Shown piece by piece: positions 37,163 through 45,206 of a stretch of 64,000 bases of DNA; the first letter of the stretch is position 1, and each line of letters begins with the position of its first letter. The stretch is from Pigmentiphaga sp. NML080357. GTDB lineage: Bacteria; Pseudomonadota; Gammaproteobacteria; Burkholderiales; Burkholderiaceae_B. The position numbers and the translations under genes were made by a program. The DNA lies in contig NZ_NINW01000003.1 of NCBI RefSeq assembly GCF_002188465.1, positions 124,001 through 188,000 on the forward strand, written 5' to 3'. A model generated the notes under the pieces. That model made no database searches. It was not told the DNA's origin and saw nothing but the letters and a program-made list of their open reading frames with translations.

Positions 37163-39487
37163 TCAGAGGGCGCCAGGAACCGGCGGCTCGAAAGCGCGGA
37201 TGGCCGGCAGCGGGCCATCGTAGCGTTCGGCCTGGACCGTGGTGAGCTGTCCCGTGCAGCCCTGGGCCAGCGAGGACGTGCCCGCGTCGCGCGTCAGCAC
37301 GTTGGGATTGCCGTGTACGCACAGGGGCGGGCCGTCGTCCTGCCTGTCCGCGGGGTCATACCAGGCCCCGGTGGGCAATTGCACCACGCCAGGCCGAATG
37401 TCGGTGCTCAAGGCAGCGCTTGCCAGGCAAGCCCCGCGGCCGTTGGACAGGCGCACGATGTCGCCCTCGCGAATGCCGCGCGCCGATGCGTCGTCCGGAT
37501 GCATGGTGCATACCTCCCGGCCATCTCGCTTGGCTCCCGCGCTGTGGCGGCCGAAGTCCAGCTGGCTGTGCAGCTTGGTCGCCGGCTGGTTGGCGACGAG
37601 ATACAGCGGATGAGCATCGGTAGGCGCGTCCTGCGGCTCCAGCCATGCGGGGTGCCCGGGGCAATCGGCATAGCCGAAGCCTGCCACCACGGGTGAACTC
37701 ACTTGCACCTTGCCGCTGGGAGTGGGCAGCGGCGCGCCGGCGGGATCCTTGCGGAACGCGCGCAGGATGCCGCCATCGTCTTCGCGCTGTGGCAGTACCA
37801 GGCTTCCCTGCCGCCAGAATGTCTCGAAGTCCGGGGCCTCGCCGCCGAGTTCGCGCAGGGCGGCACGGGTCCGCTCGTACAGATGTTCCAGCCACTGGCG
37901 GCTGGTGCGTCCCTCGGTGAACGCCTCGTGCGTGCCCAGCCGCCCGGCCAGCGCGGCGAAGATGTCGTAGTCGTCGCGCGCCTGCCCGTTGGGGGGCGCA
38001 ATGCGGTGCATGGCGACGACCAGCGGATCGGTGGGCGTGGCGCCGATGTCTTCGCGCTCCAGGGTCATGGTGCTGGGCAGAACGATGTCGGCATGGCGAG
38101 CCGTGGCGGTCCAGGCGATCTCATGCACGACGAAGGTATCGAGCTGGCGGAAAGCCCTCGCCAGCCGGGCCAGGTCCTGGTGATGGTGGAAGGGGTTGCC
38201 GCCCGCCCAGTACGCCAGGCGGATGCGGGGGTAAGTGCGGGTCTGGCCGTTGTAGGCATAGGACTGCCCCGGATGCAGCAGCATGTCCGCGACGCGCGCC
38301 ACGGGGATGAAATCCTTCACGCCATTGGTGCCCTGGGGCAGCGCGGCCACCGGCACGGCGTTGCTGCGCTTGCCGTAGTGCGCCAGCGTCCCCAGTGCAT
38401 AGGCATAGCCTCCGCCAGGCAGGCCGAGCTGGCCGAGCACCGCGGCCAGCACCGCGCCGGCCCATACCGGCTGTTCCCCATGCTCGGCGCGCTGGAGCGA
38501 ATGCGACACCGTCACCAATACCCGCTTGCCGGGCAGGCTGCGTGCCAGCTCGGCGATTTCGGCGGCCGCGAGGTCGCATTTCGGCGCGGCCCAGGCTGCG
38601 GACTTGGGCTGCCCGTCGCTCCGCCCCATCAGGTAGTCCTCGAAGCGGTCCCAGCCGTCGCAATACCGGTCGAGGAAGGCGCGGTCGTGCATGCCCTCGG
38701 CCACCAGCGTATGCATCAGGCCGAGCATGAGCGCCGTATCGGCGCCCGGCCGGATCGCCAGCCAGCGGGCATCCGCCTCTGCCGGCATATCGCTGCGCAG
38801 GGGACTGATGCAGAAGAACCGGCAACCGCGGCGCGCCGCATCGTGCATGGCGCCGCGCTCGACGTGGCGGCTGATGCCGCCGCTGGCCACGCGCGAGTTC
38901 TTCAGCGCCATGCCGCCGAAAGCCAGCACCACGTCGGTATGAGCGACGATCTGTTCCCAGGTGACGTTGCGCCGGGCGACTTCGTCCATGCTGCCCAGGA
39001 TGTGGGGCAGGATGACGCCCGAGGCGCCCGCGCTGTAGCTGTTGACCGAGCGGACGTAGCCGCCCAGCGAGGTATTCAGGAAACGGTGGACCTGGCTCTG
39101 GGCATGGTGGAAACGCCCGGCGCTGGACCAGCCGTACGAGCCGCCGAATATTGCCTCGGGACCATGGCTTTGCTTGACGCGGGAAAGCTCCGCGGCCAGG
39201 CGGTCGAGCACGTCGTCCCAGGACATGGCCACGAATTCGTCGCGGCCGCGCCTGGCGTCGGGCCCAGGTCCGTTTTCCAGCCAGCCCCGGCGCACCATGG
39301 GCTGCGTGACGCGCGCGGGATGGTCCAATGCCCCGGGGAAATTCTCGATGATGGGATTCGGATCGGGATCGTCCGGATGCGGCTGCACGATCAGCCCGCT
39401 CCGGTCGAGCCGCGCCTGGAAGACGCCCCAGTGCGCGCTGTGCGGCAGCATGCCCGGTGACGGAAATGCGGTGTCGATGTCGGCCAT
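37163..39487 (-). CDS. Molybdopterin oxidoreductase, BisC/TorA/DMSO-reductase type
   Basis: A 774-residue bis-MGD molybdoenzyme of the DMSO reductase family, probably reducing a sulfoxide or N-oxide. The Mo-coordinating Ser appears in NSYSAGASG. FGGSYGWSSAGRFHHAQSQ, the AGGNPFHHHQDL segment and the C-terminal MGD-binding LSNGRGACLASA fit biotin-sulfoxide/TMAO reductases. It has no N-terminal Fe-S cysteines and no twin-arginine signal, so it should be cytoplasmic like BisC. The ATG at 39487 starts 8 bp after the sulfurtransferase stop, suggesting a sulfur-related role in the same operon. Confidence 0.85.
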   Translation of the reverse strand: MADIDTAFPSPGMLPHSAHWGVFQARLDRSGLIVQPHPDDPDPNPIIENFPGALDHPARVTQPMVRRGWLENGPGPDARRGRDEFVAMSWDDVLDRLAAELSRVKQSHGPEAIFGGSYGWSSAGRFHHAQSQVHRFLNTSLGGYVRSVNSYSAGASGVILPHILGSMDEVARRNVTWEQIVAHTDVVLAFGGMALKNSRVASGGISRHVERGAMHDAARRGCRFFCISPLRSDMPAEADARWLAIRPGADTALMLGLMHTLVAEGMHDRAFLDRYCDGWDRFEDYLMGRSDGQPKSAAWAAPKCDLAAAEIAELARSLPGKRVLVTVSHSLQRAEHGEQPVWAGAVLAAVLGQLGLPGGGYAYALGTLAHYGKRSNAVPVAALPQGTNGVKDFIPVARVADMLLHPGQSYAYNGQTRTYPRIRLAYWAGGNPFHHHQDLARLARAFRQLDTFVVHEIAWTATARHADIVLPSTMTLEREDIGATPTDPLVVAMHRIAPPNGQARDDYDIFAALAGRLGTHEAFTEGRTSRQWLEHLYERTRAALRELGGEAPDFETFWRQGSLVLPQREDDGGILRAFRKDPAGAPLPTPSGKVQVSSPVVAGFGYADCPGHPAWLEPQDAPTDAHPLYLVANQPATKLHSQLDFGRHSAGAKRDGREVCTMHPDDASARGIREGDIVRLSNGRGACLASAALSTDIRPGVVQLPTGAWYDPADRQDDGPPLCVHGNPNVLTRDAGTSSLAQGCTGQLTTVQAERYDGPLPAIRAFEPPVPGAL

Positions 39488-39495
39488 GGCGCGCC

Positions 39496-40359
39496 TCAGT
39501 CCTGCGGGCCAGTGGCCACGGGGGCGCCGGGCTGCGCCGACCATTCGCTCCATGAACCGGGATACAGCGCCGCGCCGGGGAGGCCCGCCACCGCCTGGGC
39601 CAGCAGGTTGTGGCAGGCCGTGACGCCGGAGCCGCATTGGTTGACCCACTGCCGCACCGGCACGCCGCCCGCCAGCGCTTCGAAGTCGCGGCGGAGTTCC
39701 TCCGCGGAACGGAACAGGCCGGCGTCGGTGAGGTTGTCGCGGAAGAAGCGATTGCGCGCGCCGGGGATGTGGCCGCCTATCGGATCCAGGGTTTCGTTCT
39801 CGCCCCGGAAGCGGTCGGCGGCACGGGCATCCATGATCAGGTATTCACCGCTCCCCAGGCTGGCCCGCAAGGTATCGAGGGAGACGGTGCGCGTCAGCGA
39901 ATCGCGCAGCGAGAACGTGCCGCTGGCCGCGGGCGCCGGTTCGTCGGTCTCGACGGGAAGGCCGGCGGCGCGCCAGGCGGCCATGCCGCCATCGAGCACG
40001 GCCGCCGCGCGATGGCCCGCCCAGCGCAGCAGCCACCACAAGCGGGCCGCGAACATGCCGCCGGCGTTGTCATACGCCACGACCTGGGTGTCGTCGTGGG
40101 CGCCGAGCGCGCGCATGGCCCGGGCGAAAGATTCCCGCTCGGGCAGCGGATGGCGGCCATTGGTGCCGGTCTTGGCGCCGCTCAGCACCTCTTCCAGGTC
40201 GGCATGGCGGGCGCCGGGAAGGTGGCCGCCCTCGTAGAGGCGCCGGCCGGCCCGGCGGTCGGCAAGGTCGAAACTGCAATCGACCACCAGCACCTTGGAG
40301 CGATCCGCGGACAGTGCCTGCGCCAGTTCGTCGACATCTACCAGGGTTTCGTACTGCAT
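39496..40359 (-). CDS. sseA: 3-mercaptopyruvate/thiosulfate sulfurtransferase
   Basis: A 287-residue tandem rhodanese. The catalytic loop CGSGVTA (in NQCGSGVTACHN) is the mercaptopyruvate sulfurtransferase form rather than the CRKGVTA of thiosulfate-specific rhodanese. The N-terminal inactive domain has LVVDCSFDLADRRAGRRLY and the linker region AFGAH-like LGAHDDTQVVAYDNAGGMFA. GGAAG precedes the ATG at 40359. It is transcribed with the downstream molybdoenzyme and lies 25 bp after the Bug receptor gene. Confidence 0.9.
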   Translation of the reverse strand: MQYETLVDVDELAQALSADRSKVLVVDCSFDLADRRAGRRLYEGGHLPGARHADLEEVLSGAKTGTNGRHPLPERESFARAMRALGAHDDTQVVAYDNAGGMFAARLWWLLRWAGHRAAAVLDGGMAAWRAAGLPVETDEPAPAASGTFSLRDSLTRTVSLDTLRASLGSGEYLIMDARAADRFRGENETLDPIGGHIPGARNRFFRDNLTDAGLFRSAEELRRDFEALAGGVPVRQWVNQCGSGVTACHNLLAQAVAGLPGAALYPGSWSEWSAQPGAPVATGPQD

Positions 40360-40384
40360 GCTTGCTTCCTTTGTCGGACGGGGA

Positions 40385-41383
40385 TCACAACCCCATCATC
40401 TTCATCAGCTCGGGCGTGACCGCTTCGCGGTATTGCTCGATGTCACGGAGCACGTACTCGCGGAACTTGTCCATGGGCACGTCCTTTTCGACTGCCGCAT
40501 CCTTCCGGATGGCCTCCCGCACGGCAGGATCCTTCAAGGCCATGCCGAGATGATGCGACAACTTTTCCACCACGGCCTTGGGCGTGCCGGCAGGCGCCGC
40601 CAGTCCGTACCATTGCGTCATCGTCATGTTCACGCCCAGCTCCTTGAAGGTGGGCACGTCGGGCAGCGCCGGGCTGCGTTCTTCGCCGGTCAGGGCCAGC
40701 ACGCGCAGTTGCCCCTGCCTCACCTGGCCGATCAGGGGCGAAGCCGTCGCGAAGAACAGGTCCACCTGCCCGCCGATGAGATCGGCGATGGCGGGCCCCG
40801 AGCCCTTGTACGGCACGTGCAGCAGATTGAGCCCGGCCAGCGACTTGATGCGTTCCATGCCGATGTGGGCCGCGCCGCCGGTACCGGTGGACGCGAAGGT
40901 CAGCTCCTTCTGCCTGGCGGTCTTCAACACCTCGGCCGCGCTCTTGTATGACGAGTTGTGGGACACGAACATGCCGTGCGGCGCTTCCAGGATGAGGCCG
41001 ATCATGGCGAAGTCGTCCGGGACCTTGTAACGCAGTTGTTGCGGCTTGAAGGCCGGCGACGCCGCGAAGTTGCCGCTCATGGCGAGGATCAGGGTGTATC
41101 CGTCGGGATTGGCGCGCGCCACCTGCTCGGCGGCAATGTTGCCGCCGGCGCCGGGACGGTTTTCCACCACCACGGTCTGGCCCAGCGTCTTGCTCAGGGC
41201 CGAAGCGATCAACCGGCCGTACAGGTCGCCCCCGCCGCCAGGGGGAAATCCGACCAGCAGCGTGATCGGCCGTTCGGGATAGGCAGCCTGCGCCGCCTGC
41301 GGCATGGCGAGCGCGGCGCAGGCGCATGCGAAAGCGCCCGCCGCCAAGGCGGCGCGGCGCGAAACAGTTTTGGTAAACGCCAT
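40385..41383 (-). CDS. Bug-family tripartite tricarboxylate transporter substrate-binding protein
   Basis: A 332-residue periplasmic receptor, typical of the large Bug (TctC) family of Bordetella and relatives. The signal peptide starts with a basic SRRAALAAGAF and ends at about PQAAQA. Mature motifs are YPERPITLLVGFPPGGGGD, VVENRPGAGGNIAAEQVA, PDGYTL and HVPYKGSGPAI. These proteins bind carboxylates, often amino- or hydroxy-dicarboxylates. The ATG has AAGGAG upstream. No TctAB membrane genes are adjacent, which is common for Bug genes. Its catabolic neighbours may reveal the ligand class. Confidence 0.92.
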   Translation of the reverse strand: MAFTKTVSRRAALAAGAFACACAALAMPQAAQAAYPERPITLLVGFPPGGGGDLYGRLIASALSKTLGQTVVVENRPGAGGNIAAEQVARANPDGYTLILAMSGNFAASPAFKPQQLRYKVPDDFAMIGLILEAPHGMFVSHNSSYKSAAEVLKTARQKELTFASTGTGGAAHIGMERIKSLAGLNLLHVPYKGSGPAIADLIGGQVDLFFATASPLIGQVRQGQLRVLALTGEERSPALPDVPTFKELGVNMTMTQWYGLAAPAGTPKAVVEKLSHHLGMALKDPAVREAIRKDAAVEKDVPMDKFREYVLRDIEQYREAVTPELMKMMGL

Positions 41384-41416
41384 CGATGATCTCCTTTGGT
41401 TCTTTTGTATTCAGTC

Positions 41417-41454
41417 GGCGCGGACGGCTCTTCCTCCTCCGGCCGGTCCGCGCC
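41417..41454. promoter_or_regulatory. Hairpin between lyase and Bug receptor genes
   Basis: A 9-bp perfect inverted repeat (GGCGCGGAC with GTCCGCGCC, about 20-nt loop) lies in the 102-bp gap between the lyase and the receptor gene. It may stabilise or partly terminate the operon message. No T-run follows on the minus strand. Confidence 0.4.
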
Positions 41455-41485
41455 GTCTCTCGCGCCCGTCCCTATCCGGCCGCCA

Positions 41486-42850
41486 TCAGGACAGCCGGCC
41501 GATCGCCTGGTCGGACTGCTCCACCACGCGATCCACGGAGGCGGCGCATTGGCCCAGGTAGCCGGCGGGGTCGGTCAATCTGGCGATCTCCTCGTCGCCG
41601 AGCAGCCCCGACAGGCCCACGTGCTGGCGCAGCGCCTGCGCGAAGTCGAGCTTGTGCGTGATGCCGTGCATGGACGCTTCATAGATCCATTCGTGCGCCG
41701 TCGCCTTGCCTACCCGTTCGCTCAGCGCCAGCATCACGCGTTCGGACAGCAGATAGCCGCGCATCATGTCGAGGTTGCGCGCCATGCCATCGGCGTCCAC
41801 GCGCAGCCCGGCCAGAAGGTTCTTGCCTTGCAACAGCATCGCGCCCGCGATCAGGAAACACTCGGGAAGCGCCTTCCACTCGACCTTCCAGGCGATACCG
41901 TCGCGTTCGCCCTCGCTGACCATCCCCTCGATCATGAGCGCGGCGTTGTAGCGCAGCGGCCGCGCCAGTCCCGCCAGGTTCTCGGCCGAAGTGGGGTTGC
42001 GCTTGTGGGGCATGGTCGAGGACCCGAGCTTGCCGTCGGAGAATGCCTCCTCCACTTCGGCAAATTCGTTGCGCTGCATGTTGAACAACTCGTTGCCGAT
42101 CTTCGACAGCGTGGCGCCGATCATGGCGAGCAGGCAGGCGTATTCGGCGAAGCGATCGCGTGCCGGGGCCCAGCTGATCGCGGGCGCGCCCAGCCCGAGC
42201 CGGTCCAGCACACGGCGCTCCAGTTCGGGCGCCTGCTCCCCGAGCGACGCCTGACTGCCCACCGCGCCGGCCAGCATGCCGACCATCACGCGCGGCTCGC
42301 ACGCCTTGAGGCGCTCGAAATGGCGCGTCATCTCGTCCAGCCAGATCGCGCATTTGTGGCCGAAGGTGATGGGCAACGCCTGCACTCCATGGGTGCGCGC
42401 GACCATGATGGTGTCCCTGTGCTCGACAGCCAGGCGTTTCAACTCGCCGATCACGGCCAGCACGTCGCGCAGGATCACGGCGTGAGCCTGCTTGACCTGC
42501 AGCGCCATGCCGGTGTCCAGCACGTCCTGCGTGGTGGCGCCATAGTGCAGCCATTCCCCGTGCTCCTTGCAGCGCGCCTGGACCTGCTTGAGCGCCGGGA
42601 CCAGCGAATGCTTGATGCGGCGGATCTCCGCGGACATGGCCGGCAGGTCCAGGCCCGACACCTGGGCATGGCGGGCAATCTCCTCGGCGGCCGCGGCGGG
42701 AATAATGCCCAGTTCGGCCTGCGACCGGGCCAGGGCAACCTCGAAATCCAGCCATTTCTGCACGCGATTCTCTTCCGAGAAGATCTCGCGCATTTCATCG
42801 GTGCTCCACAGGTGCTGGAGCGATTGAATATCGAATACGGATGACGGCAT
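41486..42850 (-). CDS. Fumarase/argininosuccinase-superfamily lyase (adenylosuccinate-lyase-like)
   Basis: A 454-residue lyase of the superfamily that eliminates fumarate from C-N or C-O adducts. The signature GSSTMPHKRNP is intact. The catalytic His region HYGATTQDVLDTG and the VARTHGVQALPITFG motif are present. The GSSTMPHKRNP wording is nearest to 3-carboxymuconate cycloisomerase and related C-N lyases. Housekeeping PurB is less likely, because this gene lies in an IclR-controlled catabolic operon with a Bug receptor and an FAD dehydrogenase. The substrate is probably an aspartate- or succinate-type adduct (inference). The ATG at 42850 starts 16 bp past the dehydrogenase stop. Confidence 0.85.
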   Translation of the reverse strand: MPSSVFDIQSLQHLWSTDEMREIFSEENRVQKWLDFEVALARSQAELGIIPAAAAEEIARHAQVSGLDLPAMSAEIRRIKHSLVPALKQVQARCKEHGEWLHYGATTQDVLDTGMALQVKQAHAVILRDVLAVIGELKRLAVEHRDTIMVARTHGVQALPITFGHKCAIWLDEMTRHFERLKACEPRVMVGMLAGAVGSQASLGEQAPELERRVLDRLGLGAPAISWAPARDRFAEYACLLAMIGATLSKIGNELFNMQRNEFAEVEEAFSDGKLGSSTMPHKRNPTSAENLAGLARPLRYNAALMIEGMVSEGERDGIAWKVEWKALPECFLIAGAMLLQGKNLLAGLRVDADGMARNLDMMRGYLLSERVMLALSERVGKATAHEWIYEASMHGITHKLDFAQALRQHVGLSGLLGDEEIARLTDPAGYLGQCAASVDRVVEQSDQAIGRLS

Positions 42851-42866
42851 TGCTGTTGTCCTGGCG

Positions 42867-44309
42867 TCAGGTGGATGAGGAGGAGCGCGGCAGGAGGCGC
42901 CCTGGATTGAAGAGGGAAGCCGGATCCAGCGCATGCTTGATACGCTGCATCAGCGACACGGCCAAGGCCGGTTTGTATTGCAGGAAGGCGGCCTGCTTGA
43001 GCCGCCCTATGCCGTGCTCGGCGGAGATAGAACCCTGCAGCTCCGCGACGATGGCATGCACACGGGCATGCACCTCTTCCTCGACGGCGCGGAAGGCCTC
43101 GTCGCTCATGCCGGCCGGCCGGCTCTGGTTGTAGTGCAGGTTGCCGTCCCCCACGTGCCCGAAGCACACGAGGCGTATGCCCGGCACCGCCGCGGCGAGC
43201 GCCGCGTCGGCCCGGGCGATGAAGTCGGGAATGCGGGAGACGGATACCGAGATGTCGTGCTTGATCGAGTACCCCTGCAGGCGCTGCGCTTCCGGCACGT
43301 GGTCCCGCAGCGCCCACAGCTCCTCGGCCTGCCGGCCGGACGCGGCCAGGACGGCGTCGGTCACCAGACCGCCTTCCATCGCCGCCTCCAAGGCCGCCTC
43401 GACCGCGGAAGTCGGATCCATGGCGCTGGACGTCTCGGAGACTTCCATCAGGACCGCCCATGGATACCCGCCCGCCAACGGATCCCGCATCCCTTCAAGC
43501 GGGTGGGCCAGCACCTGGTCCAACGCCTCGCGGTTGATCAATTCAAACGCGGTCACGCGCTCCCCGACCGAGCCGGTCAGGCTCGCCAGCAGGCCGACGG
43601 CCGCCTGGGGATCCGGCACGCTGGCCCATGCGGTGACCACCTTGCGCGGCGGGGAAAAGAGCTTGAAAGTGGCCGCCGTGACGATACCCAGCGTGCCCTC
43701 TGCGCCGATGAACAACTGCTTGAGGTCGTAGCCGGTATTGTCCTTGCGCAGGGACGTCAGCAGGTCCAGCACGGAACCGTCCGCCAGCACGACCTCCAGG
43801 CCAAGGGTGAGATCGCGCGTGTTGCCGTAGCGCACGACCTGCTCTCCACCCGCGTTGGTCGACACCACGCCGCCGATAGTGGCCGTTCCCTGCGAGGCCA
43901 GCGCCAGCGGGAACAGCCTTCCCTGGGCGGCGGCGACCTCCTGGGCGGCCTGTACCGTGCAACCGGCCTCCAGCGTCATGCTGTTGTCCAGCGGGTCGAC
44001 CCGGCGCACCCGGTTCATGCGGTCGAGGCTGAGCACGACCTCGGTTCCCGAGTCGTCGGGCGTCGATCCCCCGACCAACCCGGTGTTTCCGCCCTGCGGC
44101 ACCACTGCCGCGCCATGCGCGGCGCAGGCGGCCACTACCCGTGCGACTTCCCGGGTATCGGCCGGCCGCACGACGGCGCGCGCGGCGCCAGGGTACCGGC
44201 CCCGCCAGTCGCCGCAATAGCGGGCGACGTCCCCGGCGGCGGTCAGCACATAGGGCTCGCCTACAATGGCCGCGAGCGCGGCGGCCAAGGAATCGGAATG
44301 CAGGGACAT
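42867..44309 (-). CDS. FAD-linked D-2-hydroxyacid dehydrogenase (GlcD/DLD family)
   Basis: A 480-residue flavoprotein, paralogous to the gene at 9168. The PCMH domain includes VPQGGNTGLVGGSTPDDSG, then LASQGTATIGGVVSTNAGG and LRKDNTGYDLKQLFIGAEGTLG. The C-terminal domain has GHVGDGNLHYN (metal/substrate His) and ISAEHGIGRLK. It likely oxidises a D-2-hydroxy dicarboxylate or similar acid. It is the first gene of the operon that includes the lyase, Bug receptor, sulfurtransferase and molybdoenzyme. It is divergent from the IclR gene across a gap that holds a palindromic operator. Confidence 0.88.
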   Translation of the reverse strand: MSLHSDSLAAALAAIVGEPYVLTAAGDVARYCGDWRGRYPGAARAVVRPADTREVARVVAACAAHGAAVVPQGGNTGLVGGSTPDDSGTEVVLSLDRMNRVRRVDPLDNSMTLEAGCTVQAAQEVAAAQGRLFPLALASQGTATIGGVVSTNAGGEQVVRYGNTRDLTLGLEVVLADGSVLDLLTSLRKDNTGYDLKQLFIGAEGTLGIVTAATFKLFSPPRKVVTAWASVPDPQAAVGLLASLTGSVGERVTAFELINREALDQVLAHPLEGMRDPLAGGYPWAVLMEVSETSSAMDPTSAVEAALEAAMEGGLVTDAVLAASGRQAEELWALRDHVPEAQRLQGYSIKHDISVSVSRIPDFIARADAALAAAVPGIRLVCFGHVGDGNLHYNQSRPAGMSDEAFRAVEEEVHARVHAIVAELQGSISAEHGIGRLKQAAFLQYKPALAVSLMQRIKHALDPASLFNPGRLLPRSSSST

Positions 44310-44392
44310 GAAAGCTGCCAAAGGATCGAGGTCCGAAACCACGAAGACGGGACGTCCGGATGGACGGAGAGGAAGAGTCGAGCCGTCTTTCG

Positions 44393-44426
44393 TTTTATTG
44401 AATAAAATAAATTTTATTGAACAAAA
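44393..44426. promoter_or_regulatory. IclR operator candidate 1
   Basis: Two direct copies of TTTTATTGAA(T/C)AAAA (44393 and 44412) enclose a perfect palindrome, AATAAAAT-AA-ATTTTATT, at 44401-44418. The site lies between the divergent dehydrogenase and IclR genes. A palindrome of the same form, AATGAAAT-GA-ATTTCATT, stands before the mmgE/prpD gene at 46622-46639. The A+T-richness contrasts sharply with the surroundings. Confidence 0.7.
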
Positions 44427-44447
44427 CTCTAAGAGGCTTCGAGGCAC

Positions 44448-45173
44448 GTGTCAAGCCAGTCTTCCCCTACTCCCCCCGCCGGCGTCCTGGAACGCGGCAT
44501 CACCATCCTGGAAAGCTTCGACGCCGACCGGCTGCGGCTGTCGCTGCGCGAGCTGGCCGAACACACGGGACTGGACAAGGCCACGCTGCTCCGGCTGGCG
44601 GGCGTCCTGACCAAATCCCGCCTGCTGCACCGGTTCGACAACGGCGACTACGCGCTCGGCCCGGCCCTGTTGCACATGGGCATGCTCTATCGCAGCACCT
44701 TCGACCTGGGGGCGCGCATCCAGCCCGTGCTGCGCAACGTCATGCAGGAAACCGGCGAGACAGTCGCCCTCTACGTGCGCGTCGGCGACGACCGTATCTG
44801 CCTGTACCGCGAAAATTCATCGCGGGAGGTGCGCCACCATGTCGAAGTCGGCACCCGGCTGCCCCTGGACCAGGGGGGGTCGTCCTCGCATGTCCTGCGC
44901 GCCTATACCGGCGGGACGACGCCGCTGGCGGAGGAAATCCGCGCCCAGGGCTATGCCATGACCCGGGCCGAACGCGTTCCCGAGATGACCTCGGTGGCGC
45001 TGCCCGTTTTCGACGCGGACAGCAGCTTTATCGGCGCCGTCGTCGTACTGGGCCTAGCCTCCCGCTTCAATCCCAAGGCGCAGGCTGCGGCCGTGGAGGC
45101 AGTCAGGCGCGAGCTGGCCCTGCAAGGATTCGCCTGTCGCCCTCCGGAAGGCTGGAGACCCCCCGGCAACTGA
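44448..45173 (+). CDS. IclR-family transcriptional regulator
   Basis: A 241-residue regulator. The N-terminal winged helix covers about residues 12-75 with LERGITILESF and LRELAEHTGLDKATLLRLAG. It is followed by the IclR effector domain with LYRENSSREVRHHVEVGTRLPL and a SVALPVFDADSSFIGAVVV segment. The start is GTG at 44448. It is divergent from the dehydrogenase-lyase-receptor operon and convergent with the mmgE/prpD gene. Matching palindromes upstream of both imply that it controls both. Confidence 0.9.
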   Translation: MSSQSSPTPPAGVLERGITILESFDADRLRLSLRELAEHTGLDKATLLRLAGVLTKSRLLHRFDNGDYALGPALLHMGMLYRSTFDLGARIQPVLRNVMQETGETVALYVRVGDDRICLYRENSSREVRHHVEVGTRLPLDQGGSSSHVLRAYTGGTTPLAEEIRAQGYAMTRAERVPEMTSVALPVFDADSSFIGAVVVLGLASRFNPKAQAAAVEAVRRELALQGFACRPPEGWRPPGN

Positions 45174-45206
45174 CGCCGCGCTGGAGCCGGCACCGCGCCG
45201 CAGGCG

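Noticed and set aside
41486-42850. Housekeeping adenylosuccinate lyase (purB)
   Set aside because: The signature and the gene neighbourhood (IclR regulator, Bug receptor, FAD dehydrogenase) point to catabolism. No purine genes are nearby. It was kept as a general superfamily lyase.
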